From Hyphococcus luteus (lineage in GTDB: Bacteria > Pseudomonadota > Alphaproteobacteria > Caulobacterales > Parvularculaceae): a stretch of DNA of 64,000 bases. The stretch covers positions 89,792 through 153,791 of the forward strand of contig NZ_PJCH01000006.1 of assembly GCF_002943565.1 (NCBI RefSeq). The letters are read 5' to 3'. This document shows, piece after piece, positions 52,403 to 60,735 of this stretch. The notes under the pieces are model-generated. The model was not told the origin of the DNA, did no database searches, and saw only the letters and a program-made list of their open reading frames with translations. Made by a program: the position numbers and the translations under genes. Positions within the stretch are counted from its first letter, which is position 1. Every line of letters begins with the position of its first letter.

Positions 52403-54039
52403 ACCATCCGGCTGGCGATACGGTCACGGGTTTCCCGGACGGCGCTGACCAAATCGCCTGAATTCGCAATGTCCTTCAACAACCTGGCGACACGGTCCTC
52501 AATCGGACTGTCCATGTCGTCCCAGACGAGACATTCTTCATGATCGGGAGGGCCCTGGGCGATTGTTCGGGCGGCGACATAAAGCGGCTGGGTGGCGGTC
52601 GAAAGGACGCCGGTCGCATCGTAGGTCGACCCTGCAGCCTTCGAACGCAGCTCCACCGCCTGCACGGCGAACACCAATGCGCAGGCCAGGAAGTGTTCGC
52701 ACAACTCGATGGAGTCGCGGGCAAGGTTTGACGCATTCATCGCCTGACTGTTGATGTTCTGATTAAATTGCTCCGCGTGAGTGGGATACAAGTCAGCCAT
52801 CGAACGGGCATTGAACTGCACAAGAGGCGCGATTGAATTGCACTGCACCTGAAGAGATTTCAGGCCGATATTTAACCCATGCTCTTGGTTTCCAACCAGC
52901 GAGGCCGCCAATCCCTGATTAAATTCAGGCGTCACAAGCATGGCGATTTGCACATCCAGATGTTTGATAAGCATGGCAAGGTGCAACCGCAAATCATCCA
53001 TCGCGACCGCGGTATATTGCGCCAGGAAATTTCCGGTGTGATAGATTTCACCCGTATCGGGATCGATCAGAGGGTTGTCATTTGCTGTGTTGGCTTCAGT
53101 CGTTATCTGTTTTGCCGCATTCGCCAAACCATCGATGATCGGGCCAGTATATTGCGGCAAACAGCGCATAGAATAGCGGTCCTGAATAAGCTTGCCCTTC
53201 CGGTGGCCGCGATTGCCGACGGCTTCTCCGCGGATAAGCTTGCTGTCTTTCAGCAGCGTCCGAAATTCGGCCGCGACAAAGACCTGACCGGGATGGGGCT
53301 TTACGTGATGAATAGTCGGGTGAAAGCTATGATCCGTCGCTAATAGCGCCTGAAACAGCAAAGCCTGGACGCCAAAGGCAAGCGCCGTCACGTTGCATGC
53401 GCGATCGAGATTATTGGCGGCCACGCCTGTAGACGCCGTCGTGCCGTTGTTGAGCGCCAGTCCCTCTTTCGGAAGAAGCTTGAGCGGCTTCATGCCGAGA
53501 CGTTCGAGGGCGGAAATACAATCAATATCCTCCCCGTCAAAATCGACCATAAAGGCAGGGCCGAGCCCCACGACCGACGCGCCGATATAGGATAGCGGCA
53601 CCAAATCCCCGCTTGCGCCGATCGACCCTCTTTTGAAAGTGTGCGGGGACACGTTGTTATTGAGGAATGTCAGATATCGTTCGATGAGTTCGCGCCGAAC
53701 TGCGGAATAGCCTTTGGCAAGCGTGTTGGCCCGTAAAAGCATTGCGGCCCGAACATCCTCGCGCGCAAGCCTTGGCCCGGTTGCGGTCTTATGATGCCAC
53801 AAGGCGATATGCTGCAGTTCCGACATTCTCTCAGGCGGAACCGACTGATCGGCCATGCCGCCATAAAGCGTTGAAACGCCATAGATCGGCTCACCCGCTT
53901 TTATCGCTTCTTCAAGTCGCAAACATGACGCCTCAATGCGCGCCGTGACGGCCGGGTCATCGGCAAGTTCAACGCGCTCGCCTTGAACGACTTTGGAAAT
54001 TTGCTCGAGCGATAAGCCATCGCCGCTAATTTTGATCAT
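52399..54039 (-). CDS. Aromatic amino acid ammonia-lyase (MIO family; tyrosine preference suspected)
   Basis: A 546-residue MIO-dependent lyase. The prosthetic group forms from Ala142-Ser143-Gly144 (GSIGASGDLVPLSYIG). Tyr53 (PIYGVST) is the catalytic base region; IQDRYSMRCLPQ and NDNPLID complete the active site. The substrate-selectivity pair, Phe-Leu in Anabaena PAL and His-Leu in Rhodobacter TAL, is His82-His83 (LWHHKT). By analogy with the His in TAL I suspect tyrosine, giving p-coumarate. The pair His-His is not one I know to be characterised, so phenylalanine or histidine activity is open. Divergent from an Lrp gene. Confidence 0.86.
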   Translation of the reverse strand: MIKISGDGLSLEQISKVVQGERVELADDPAVTARIEASCLRLEEAIKAGEPIYGVSTLYGGMADQSVPPERMSELQHIALWHHKTATGPRLAREDVRAAMLLRANTLAKGYSAVRRELIERYLTFLNNNVSPHTFKRGSIGASGDLVPLSYIGASVVGLGPAFMVDFDGEDIDCISALERLGMKPLKLLPKEGLALNNGTTASTGVAANNLDRACNVTALAFGVQALLFQALLATDHSFHPTIHHVKPHPGQVFVAAEFRTLLKDSKLIRGEAVGNRGHRKGKLIQDRYSMRCLPQYTGPIIDGLANAAKQITTEANTANDNPLIDPDTGEIYHTGNFLAQYTAVAMDDLRLHLAMLIKHLDVQIAMLVTPEFNQGLAASLVGNQEHGLNIGLKSLQVQCNSIAPLVQFNARSMADLYPTHAEQFNQNINSQAMNASNLARDSIELCEHFLACALVFAVQAVELRSKAAGSTYDATGVLSTATQPLYVAARTIAQGPPDHEECLVWDDMDSPIEDRVARLLKDIANSGDLVSAVRETRDRIASRMV

Positions 54040-54201
54040 TGTTTTTTCCCTCTCAGCGAAAAGCAGCGATTAATGCTTGCCTTGGCGCATATCCTAAGAG
54101 GGCAGAATACAATATATTTCAGGTCATTTTCTGCTTTTATATACTAAATGGACAAGTTATGGGTCATTTAATATAAAATTAGTCGCCATTTTGGAGATTT
54201 T

Positions 54202-54666
54202 ATGACCCTGAATAAGTCGGATCGAAAAATCCTGGAATTGCTCCAGATAGACGGCCGGATGACAAATGTGTCGTTGGCGGAGGAGATTGGCGTAGCGCCG
54301 AGCCCATGCCTTCGAAAAGTTAAGCAGCTTGAAGAGACAGGCGTCATTGAGCGCTACACAGCCATGCTTGACGCATCGAAAATAGGCATTGGCGCTGTTG
54401 CGTTTGTTGAAGTCAAAGTGCCTCGGGTCACCGGAAAGGATTTTACTCCGCAATTCAGGAAGGCTGTGCTCGCCAACCCCTGGATTGTGGAATGTTTCAT
54501 TACTGCGGGACAATTTGATTTCCTGTTGCGTGTCGTCGCAAAGGACATGCACCACTATTCGGAGATCGCCCAGGAATACATCCTCAGGCTCCCTGGCGTT
54601 CAGGACATGAGAACGACTTTTGTCATGGAGACAATCAAGAAGAGCGCCCCTCTTCCGATTCTTTAA
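54202..54666 (+). CDS. Lrp/AsnC-family transcriptional regulator
   Basis: A 154-residue Lrp-type regulator. A winged helix-turn-helix at the N-terminus (LNKSDRKILELLQIDGRMTNVSLAEEIGVAPSPCLRKVKQLEETGVI) is followed by a RAM ligand domain (VAFVEVKV, FDFLLRVVAKDMHHYSEIAQEYILRLPGVQDMRTTFVME). Start 54202 has GGAG seven bases ahead. It is divergent from the ammonia-lyase over 162 AT-rich bases, with direct repeats GGTCATTT (54122 and 54162) that are plausible Lrp-binding elements. It likely senses an aromatic amino acid. Confidence 0.88.
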   Translation: MTLNKSDRKILELLQIDGRMTNVSLAEEIGVAPSPCLRKVKQLEETGVIERYTAMLDASKIGIGAVAFVEVKVPRVTGKDFTPQFRKAVLANPWIVECFITAGQFDFLLRVVAKDMHHYSEIAQEYILRLPGVQDMRTTFVMETIKKSAPLPIL

Positions 54667-54703
54667 GGGATGCCGGGTTCGGACGCGGCCGCCCAAAAAG
54701 AAC

Positions 54704-54729
54704 GCGGCCGCCCGAAAACGGGCGGCCGC
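54704..54729. terminator. Bidirectional terminator between Lrp and the FecA-type receptor
   Basis: Perfect 11-bp stem GCGGCCGCCCG / CGGGCGGCCGC around AAAA. On the plus strand it is followed by TATTTT (Lrp end, 38 bases upstream); on the minus strand by GTTCTTTTT (receptor stop 29 bases upstream). The arm GCGGCCGCCC also occurs once more at 54685-54694, so two alternative hairpins are possible. Confidence 0.75.
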
Positions 54730-54757
54730 TATTTTCCGAGATCAAGGAAGGGAAATC

Positions 54758-57469
54758 TCAGAAATCGTAGCTCAGTTCCACGAACCAGTTGCGGGGCCGG
54801 GCGTAGATGTTTTCTGCGTAGCCCGTCGACGTCGACAGCGACGCGTTGCCCGCCACCGGGTAAAGCTCGTCGGTTGCGTTGTTCAGGCCGACGACAAGCG
54901 CCCATCCGGCGTCGGGCTGCGCGAGCTTGATCGACGTATTGAGCACGACCGTCGTATCATTTTGCGCCACCTCGACCGTGTTCGCGGCGTCGAAGAACTG
55001 CGAACCGGTGATGGCGAGGTTGACGCGCGGAGACAGCTCCAGTTCGCTAGTCGGACGCAGCGTGTAGGATGCGCCGATGTGACCGGTCCAGGACGGCGTG
55101 AAGGGCAAGGAATTGTCGGGACCGACTGTCGCTGTGGTCAGCGGCACCGAAATGATGTCCTTGAACTTGTCACGCAGGTGCCCCACGCTGCCGTCGACAA
55201 TGAAGTCGCGGTTCGGCGCATAGGTGAATTCCGCTTCGAAGCCGGAAATCGTCGCCGTGCCCGCATTAAAGAGGAGCGGCACGATGCCAAGGCGGTAGAT
55301 CAACTGGATATCGTCATACTTGGTGCGGAAGCCCGACGCATTGAGCCGGAAGACGCCGCCGAAATCCGATTTGAAACCAACCTCGTAAGTATTCGCCGTT
55401 TCTTCGTCGAAAGAGATCGGCTGGTTGTTTTCAATGCCTATCGAAAGATCGACTGTCGGCGCATTGTACCGTTCGTTGAAGCCGCCGCTCTTGAACCCCT
55501 GGGACCAGCTGAAATAGGTCAGGAAATTGTCACTCCAGCGATATTGCAGCGAGGCCGAGCCGATCACCGACGAGAAGTCTTCGGTATATTTGTCGGGGAA
55601 GATAAACAGCGAGCCGCCTTCTGTGGTTACAGTGCTCGGCAGCATCGTCGGCATGAAATCGATCGGCTGCACGCCGGCGTTGTATATCGTCGCCTGCATG
55701 GACTTTTCTTCATCCGTGTAACGGATGCCGCCGCTGACGCCCAGCCGGTCGGTGACGTCCCATGTCCATTGCGTGAAGAAAGCGAAGCTCTTGGTGCCGA
55801 GATCAACGAGCTGCACGTCGAGCACGCCGGGACCGCCCGCCAGCACCGGCGCAATCGGCGGCGAGAACAGGACGCGCGTAAAGTCGTCGGTGTTTTCGTC
55901 AAAGTAATAGCCGCCGACGACGCCGCTTACCGATCCGAAATCGAACAGCGCCTGCAATTCCTCGCTGAACTGTTTGCTTTCGCTTTCAAGATTGGTGGTG
56001 AGAATGTTGAACGGCGTATTGTCTGCGTCGCGCAGGCCTTTCCATTCGAGAGTGCGGTAGGAGGTGATCGACTTCAGGGTTAAAACATCGCTGACATCCC
56101 AGCTCGCATGCCCCGAAACGCCCCAGCTTTCGAGCGTGCTCGTCACCGGCGCATTGCCGCCATTGGTGAATTCGCCCTGGTTATAGAAATCGTTGGCGCA
56201 ACGCGGATCGTCGATATTCGGCACCGGCAAAGGCGGCGGGAACACCGCGCCCGGACAGCCGGCCCCCACGCTGACCGCGATCGGGAAAACGGCCGAGGTA
56301 TTGATGTCGGTGAAGACGAAGGGCGAGCCGTTCTCGTCCTCATGCGCGTAATCGCCTTTGAGAATAAGGGAGAAATCCGATGTCGGCTCCCAGCGGATTT
56401 TCGCATTGAGATTGTAGGTATTGTCGTCGCCCAGATCGAGACCGTCCACCGAACGGGTGACGTACCCGTCCCGCTTTTTAAGCCCGCCGGATATGCGGGC
56501 CCCGAGCGTATCCGAAATCGGAAGATCGAGACCGCCGAAAACCTGAATGAGATCGTCCGTGCCGGTGCGCGCTTTCAGCTCGCCGCCGAACTCGTCGCCG
56601 GGGTCCTTCGTCGTCAACAAAACAGCGCCGCCGATCGTGTTGCGGCCGAAGAGCGTGCCCTGCGGCCCGCGCAAGACCTGGACATTGGCGATGTCGCGAA
56701 ACTCCATGGCGCCGCCGACGGCCCGTCCGAGATAGACGTCGTCCATGTAAATGCCGACGCCCGGATCGACTGCAGAGGTCGCGTCCGTCTGGCCGATGCC
56801 GCGGATAAAGACCTGCGCCGCGGAGTTATTGCCGGTCAGCGGGCCGTAACTCGTGAACTGCAGGTTCGGCGTAATCATGTCGAGGTCTTCAGTGCCCTCG
56901 ATCTGCTGACGTTCAAGAGACTCTTCGGAAAACGCCGAAATCGAAACCGGCGTATCCTGGAGATTTTCCTCCCGGCGGCGCGCCGTAACCGTGATTGTGT
57001 CGACATTCGACGCCGCGGTTCCCCCGTCTTCCTGGGCGCTTGCCCCTTGTGGCAGGAACGCCGATGCGGCCAGAGCCGACACGGTGACCAGAAATGATGA
57101 TTTTTTTGACACGCTTTGATCCTCCTGCGTTTTGTCCTTCGCGAACGAAACGATGATCGCCCCTCGTTCGTTAACCGATCCGCGCAACCCGGTGCCGGCA
57201 AGCAGGGCCGGAAGCGCGTCTTCAAGCGTCAGTTCGCCTTTGATGGCGTTGGCCTCAAGAGACCTGACGCGGTCGTAGGGAAACAAAATCGGGGCGCCCG
57301 CCTGTTCTGCGAGCATGTTCAACGCCACAGCAGCGTTGGTTTTTTCAATGTCGAAGCGGTGTAGCGTTTCCTGCTGGCGCGATTCATCACGCGCCAACGC
57401 CGCCGGCGGCTGGACCACCGAAGCAAAAACGACCAAAGCTGCAAAGCCGCTGTCTCTTATGCCCCTCAA
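54758..57469 (-). CDS. FecA-type TonB-dependent receptor with N-terminal STN domain and internal second signal peptide
   Basis: A 903-residue receptor. The N-terminus has a signal peptide (AALVVFASVVQPPAALA) and an STN signalling domain (FDIEKTNAAVALNMLAEQAG, LTLEDALPALLAGTG). At about residues 120-144 there is a second signal-peptide-like stretch (SSFLVTVSALAASAFLPQG then ASA), then a TonB box (DTITVTARRREENLQDTPVSI), a plug (VFIRGIGQTDATSAVDPGVG, VQVLRGPQGTLFGRNTIGGA) and a barrel ending in FVELSYDF. The full frame starts with TTG at 57469. An internal GTG (57112) has AGGAGG eight bases upstream and would give a complete 784-residue ordinary receptor. It lies after FecI and FecR genes and so is likely a signal-transducing receptor. 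Confidence 0.88.
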   Translation of the reverse strand: MRGIRDSGFAALVVFASVVQPPAALARDESRQQETLHRFDIEKTNAAVALNMLAEQAGAPILFPYDRVRSLEANAIKGELTLEDALPALLAGTGLRGSVNERGAIIVSFAKDKTQEDQSVSKKSSFLVTVSALAASAFLPQGASAQEDGGTAASNVDTITVTARRREENLQDTPVSISAFSEESLERQQIEGTEDLDMITPNLQFTSYGPLTGNNSAAQVFIRGIGQTDATSAVDPGVGIYMDDVYLGRAVGGAMEFRDIANVQVLRGPQGTLFGRNTIGGAVLLTTKDPGDEFGGELKARTGTDDLIQVFGGLDLPISDTLGARISGGLKKRDGYVTRSVDGLDLGDDNTYNLNAKIRWEPTSDFSLILKGDYAHEDENGSPFVFTDINTSAVFPIAVSVGAGCPGAVFPPPLPVPNIDDPRCANDFYNQGEFTNGGNAPVTSTLESWGVSGHASWDVSDVLTLKSITSYRTLEWKGLRDADNTPFNILTTNLESESKQFSEELQALFDFGSVSGVVGGYYFDENTDDFTRVLFSPPIAPVLAGGPGVLDVQLVDLGTKSFAFFTQWTWDVTDRLGVSGGIRYTDEEKSMQATIYNAGVQPIDFMPTMLPSTVTTEGGSLFIFPDKYTEDFSSVIGSASLQYRWSDNFLTYFSWSQGFKSGGFNERYNAPTVDLSIGIENNQPISFDEETANTYEVGFKSDFGGVFRLNASGFRTKYDDIQLIYRLGIVPLLFNAGTATISGFEAEFTYAPNRDFIVDGSVGHLRDKFKDIISVPLTTATVGPDNSLPFTPSWTGHIGASYTLRPTSELELSPRVNLAITGSQFFDAANTVEVAQNDTTVVLNTSIKLAQPDAGWALVVGLNNATDELYPVAGNASLSTSTGYAENIYARPRNWFVELSYDF
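57112..57126 (-). promoter_or_regulatory. Internal ribosome-binding site and GTG in the FecA-type receptor
   Basis: AGGAGG (57121-57126) is eight bases before GTG (57110-57112), which starts a reading MSKKSSFLVTVSALAASAF that is a typical Sec signal peptide. The spacing is ideal, better than the signal at the TTG used for the full-length product. A shorter receptor without the STN domain may therefore also be made. Confidence 0.55.
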
Positions 57470-57595
57470 ATGCGTTTCCTACCTTGACCCGGACTCGCCG
57501 TCTCGCGCAACGATTGCCTGGCCCATAATGTTAGAGCGCCTGCAAACAAAAAACCGCCACTCGGATGCCGGATTTTTTGGTGTTTTTTTCAGCGC

Positions 57596-58648
57596 CTATT
57601 TCGCCGCCGCCAAAATGACCTGCTCCTCCCCTTTCCATTCGTGTTCCACGCCGAACGACTGATGCAGGATGTCCAACATGGTGTTGACGTCGCCGGTTTG
57701 GAAATAACCGCCAATTCTGAGATTCTGGAGAGTCGGATCCTCAATGACGATGGTGACGGTCGTATACCGGCTGATTTCGTCAACGACTTCCGACAATGGC
57801 TGGCCGTTAAAGCGCAAATAGCCGTCGCGCCAGGCAAGCTTGCGGTCCAGCTCTTCCGTATCGAGGCTATCTACAGACTCCACGCGCTCGTCGAAAGACG
57901 CCTGGTGTCCCGCTTCGAGCGTGGCCAGCGGATAGGGCGAAGGCTCCACATTCTCTTCGCGCTTCAGATTCGAGAGGACAACCCGGCCGGATGTAACCGT
58001 CACGTCAACGACGTTTTCCCGCTTTCTGACAGCGAAGGAGGTGCCGACGGCCCGCACGGCGCCGTCGCCGGCGTAAACCACAAACGGGCGCTTGGCGTTG
58101 TGGGCGACGTCGAACCAGGCCTCGCCCTCAAGCAGGCGAACCGACCTTTCTTCTGGCGAATAATCGACCTCAAGAGAGCTGCCCGTATTGAGCCGCACAA
58201 TTGTGCCGTCCTCGAGATGCATTTCTTTCTGCTCGCCGACCGCGGACGCATAGACGGCTTTGTCCGGCGCCGCAGAAAAACCAAACGGATCGGCCGCAAC
58301 GAAGAATACGCCGAAGACGACCATGAACAACGATGCGGCGGCGGCCAGCGACGCCCGCACGGGATAAAGGCGCGCCAAAGCCGGCATCAGGCCCGCCGGT
58401 TTTTCGGCGTCATCCGCCTCAGCGACAGCCAGAACTTTTTCAAGACGCGCGTCAATGACCGTATCGAGACCGGACCACACCCGCGCCATGCGGATCAGCG
58501 TCTCACGGTGTTCCGGGCTGCGGTTGAGCCATTCGCGGAATGCGGCCATGTCAGCCGGAGACAAATCTCCTCCGTCGAGCTGAGCAAGCCAGGCCGCGGC
58601 GATAGCGTCCACTGTCTGCCTGTCCACGATTTTGATGACTGAAGTCAT
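57596..58648 (-). CDS. FecR-family anti-sigma/sigma-regulator
   Basis: A 350-residue protein. An N-terminal cytoplasmic anti-sigma domain (AAAWLAQLDGGDLSPADMAAFREWLNRSPEHR) is followed by a single transmembrane helix (ASLAAAASLFMVVFGVFFVAA, about residues 98-118) and a periplasmic FecR domain (DGTIVRLNTGSSLEVDYSPEERSVRLLEGEAWFDVAH). It relays the state of the STN-bearing receptor to the ECF sigma factor encoded four bases upstream. GTG or ATG at 58648 follows the sigma stop by four bases. Standard cell-surface signalling layout. Confidence 0.88.
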   Translation of the reverse strand: MTSVIKIVDRQTVDAIAAAWLAQLDGGDLSPADMAAFREWLNRSPEHRETLIRMARVWSGLDTVIDARLEKVLAVAEADDAEKPAGLMPALARLYPVRASLAAAASLFMVVFGVFFVAADPFGFSAAPDKAVYASAVGEQKEMHLEDGTIVRLNTGSSLEVDYSPEERSVRLLEGEAWFDVAHNAKRPFVVYAGDGAVRAVGTSFAVRKRENVVDVTVTSGRVVLSNLKREENVEPSPYPLATLEAGHQASFDERVESVDSLDTEELDRKLAWRDGYLRFNGQPLSEVVDEISRYTTVTIVIEDPTLQNLRIGGYFQTGDVNTMLDILHQSFGVEHEWKGEEQVILAAAK

Positions 58649-58652
58649 GACT

Positions 58653-59258
58653 TTACTCGTTCATGATTTTTGTCGGCAGCGGCGCAGAAGCCGGCGCGAC
58701 GCCGCTTTGCTCCTTGCCGCGAAATTCATTGAGACGGTGATCCTGGTGGCAGCGCACCATGGCGCGGGCCAGATATTTCTCAATCGTGCTGATGGAAATC
58801 CCCATCGTCGCGGAAATCTCCTTGTGAGAAAACCCAAACACTTTGCGCAGAACGAACACCCGGCGGCATTGGGGCGGCAAATCGGCGACAACATCCGTCA
58901 GCGTCCTGAAATGCTCCCGCGCCTCGAAAGCCTCGTCCAGTGGGGCGATGTCGGCGGCGGGTTCGTTTCCGGTTTCAATCGCCTCATCTATCGACTCAGC
59001 AACCCTCGCGGCTTGCCGCTTCAACTCGCGAAACGCCGTGTGGCGCGCCACGGCGTAAAGATAAAACTTGGGCGACCGGATGCTCTCCGCATCTTCTAGG
59101 CGATGCACGCTGACGAAGGTGTCCTGCAGAATATCTTCAACATCCTCCGGCCGGATCGCAAGGCGCGCAATATAACGGCGCAGGCTTTCGCGATAGCGCA
59201 TGAACGCGCTGGCGAGCGCGCCCTGCCCGGTACGCGGATTTTCATTCCTGTCACTCAC
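58653..59258 (-). CDS. RNA polymerase ECF sigma factor, FecI type
   Basis: A 201-residue ECF sigma factor. Region 2 is VEDILQDTFVSVHRL and KFYLYAVARHTAFRELKR; region 4 is LPPQCRRVFVLRKVFGFSHKEISATMGISISTIEKYLARAMVRC. The C-terminus extends about 30 residues beyond the usual end. It starts with GTG at 59258 and weak SD. First gene of sigma-FecR-FecA order. Its promoter region (59259-59453) includes a TATAAT on the minus strand at 59434-59439. Confidence 0.9.
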   Translation of the reverse strand: MSDRNENPRTGQGALASAFMRYRESLRRYIARLAIRPEDVEDILQDTFVSVHRLEDAESIRSPKFYLYAVARHTAFRELKRQAARVAESIDEAIETGNEPAADIAPLDEAFEAREHFRTLTDVVADLPPQCRRVFVLRKVFGFSHKEISATMGISISTIEKYLARAMVRCHQDHRLNEFRGKEQSGVAPASAPLPTKIMNE

Positions 59259-59453
59259 GTCACAGCGTCTCGCAATTGCCGGCGCGGCTCGTGCGGGCCC
59301 TTTAAAAACGCACTTGGGCGAAACACGCCCTCTTCATAGTAAGAGGCGAAATCGCAAAGAATCCGCCTATTCCGACCGAAAATTCCCAGTCTTTGTTTCC
59401 GGCGGCGCCTGAAAGAACCCGGTCGGCATAGATATTATACAATAATAACAATA

Positions 59454-60623
59454 CTATAAAGGCAATCCCACATAATTTTCCGCGATCGCCCGGCGGGCGG
59501 TTTCCGAAGTCGCGACATAATCAAGCTCGGCAATCTGGATGCGCCGGTCAAAGGGGCCGTCCTCCGGGAACCGGTGCATGAGCATGGTGAGCTGCCATGA
59601 AAAACGCTCCGACTTCCAGACCCGGGCAAGCGCCTTGTCCGAATAAGCGGCGAGCGCGTCGCCATCGTTCTTTTCAAACCAGGCGATCAGCGCCTGGGAC
59701 AGATAGCGCACATCCGAAGCGGCGAGGTTCAAGCCCTTGGCGCCCGTAGGCGGGACAATATGCGCCGCGTCGCCGGCCAGAAACAAAGAGCCGTGCCGCA
59801 TGGGCTCGAATACATAAGAGCGCAATGGCGCGATGGATTTTTCGAGCGCCGGTCCGCGCGTCACATTCGCGGCGCCTTCCGGAGGCAGACGCCGGCACAA
59901 CTCATCCCACAGTTTCTCGTCCGGCCAGTCCTCTAATTTATCGCTAAGCGGGACCTGAATATAATAACGACTGCGGGTCATCGACCGCATGGAGGCAAGC
60001 GCAAAACCGTTTTCGTGATTGGCGTAAATCAGCTCGTGATTGCAAGGCGGCACATCCGATAAGATTCCGAGCCAGCCAAAAGGGTAAACCTTTTCAAACC
60101 CTTTTCCCACCGCCTCAGGGATCGCCTTGCGTGATGGGCCGTGAAATCCGTCGCAACCGGCGATAAACCGCGCATCGACGCGATGTTCGGCGCCGTCTTT
60201 CCTGTAAGTCACATAAGGCGCGTCGCTTTCAAAATCATGGAGCGCAACGTCGTCAGCTTCCCAGACGATCTCGAGCCCGCGCGACGGCGCCGCATCGATC
60301 AGGTCTTTTGTCACTTCGGTCTGGCCATAGACCATGACCTGTTTGCCGGTGAGCGCCTTTATGTCGATGCGGATAAGGCGCTCCCCATCGGCGAGATTAA
60401 ACCCGTCATGAGGAAGACCTTCGGCGCGCATCCGCTCCGCAATATCGAGGTCTTCGAGAATGTCCGTCGTGACGGTTTCGAGAACGCCGGCGCGAATGCG
60501 CGAAAGAACATGCTCGGAGGACTGACGTTCGATAATGACCGCATCCACGCCCGCCTGGCGCAAGAGATGGCCGAGCATCAATCCCGACGGTCCCGATCCG
60601 ATGATGGCGACCTGCGTTCTCAT
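59454..60623 (-). CDS. pobA: 4-hydroxybenzoate 3-monooxygenase (PobA)
   Basis: A 389-residue FAD-dependent aromatic hydroxylase that makes protocatechuate from 4-hydroxybenzoate and NADPH. The FAD loop is IGSGPSGLMLGHLL, the RIRAGVLE loop and the DGF motif (AGCDGFHGPSR) are present, and the second FAD motif is GDAAHIVPPTGAKGLNLA, all closely as in PobA. Length equals the Pseudomonas enzyme. It is divergent from an AraC gene. It feeds the ligAB pathway in this window, which consumes protocatechuate. Confidence 0.94.
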   Translation of the reverse strand: MRTQVAIIGSGPSGLMLGHLLRQAGVDAVIIERQSSEHVLSRIRAGVLETVTTDILEDLDIAERMRAEGLPHDGFNLADGERLIRIDIKALTGKQVMVYGQTEVTKDLIDAAPSRGLEIVWEADDVALHDFESDAPYVTYRKDGAEHRVDARFIAGCDGFHGPSRKAIPEAVGKGFEKVYPFGWLGILSDVPPCNHELIYANHENGFALASMRSMTRSRYYIQVPLSDKLEDWPDEKLWDELCRRLPPEGAANVTRGPALEKSIAPLRSYVFEPMRHGSLFLAGDAAHIVPPTGAKGLNLAASDVRYLSQALIAWFEKNDGDALAAYSDKALARVWKSERFSWQLTMLMHRFPEDGPFDRRIQIAELDYVATSETARRAIAENYVGLPL

Positions 60624-60672
60624 ATATCCTCCCGCATGCGGCCGCGCCTGTCGCGGCGCTTCTAAGTTTGCA

Positions 60673-60708
60673 TATTATGGTCGACAAACCTGACTATAAA
60701 TGGACATT
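60673..60708. promoter_or_regulatory. Candidate AraC-type direct repeat in the pobA/AraC gap
   Basis: TATTATGGTCGACA (from 60673) and TATAAATGGACATT (from 60695) are related half-sites 22 bases apart on the same strand, two helical turns, in the 112-base gap between pobA and the AraC gene. This is the arrangement expected for an AraC-family activator. Confidence 0.35.
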
Positions 60709-60735
60709 CCAGCCCTTTGATTGTACTTTTCAGTC

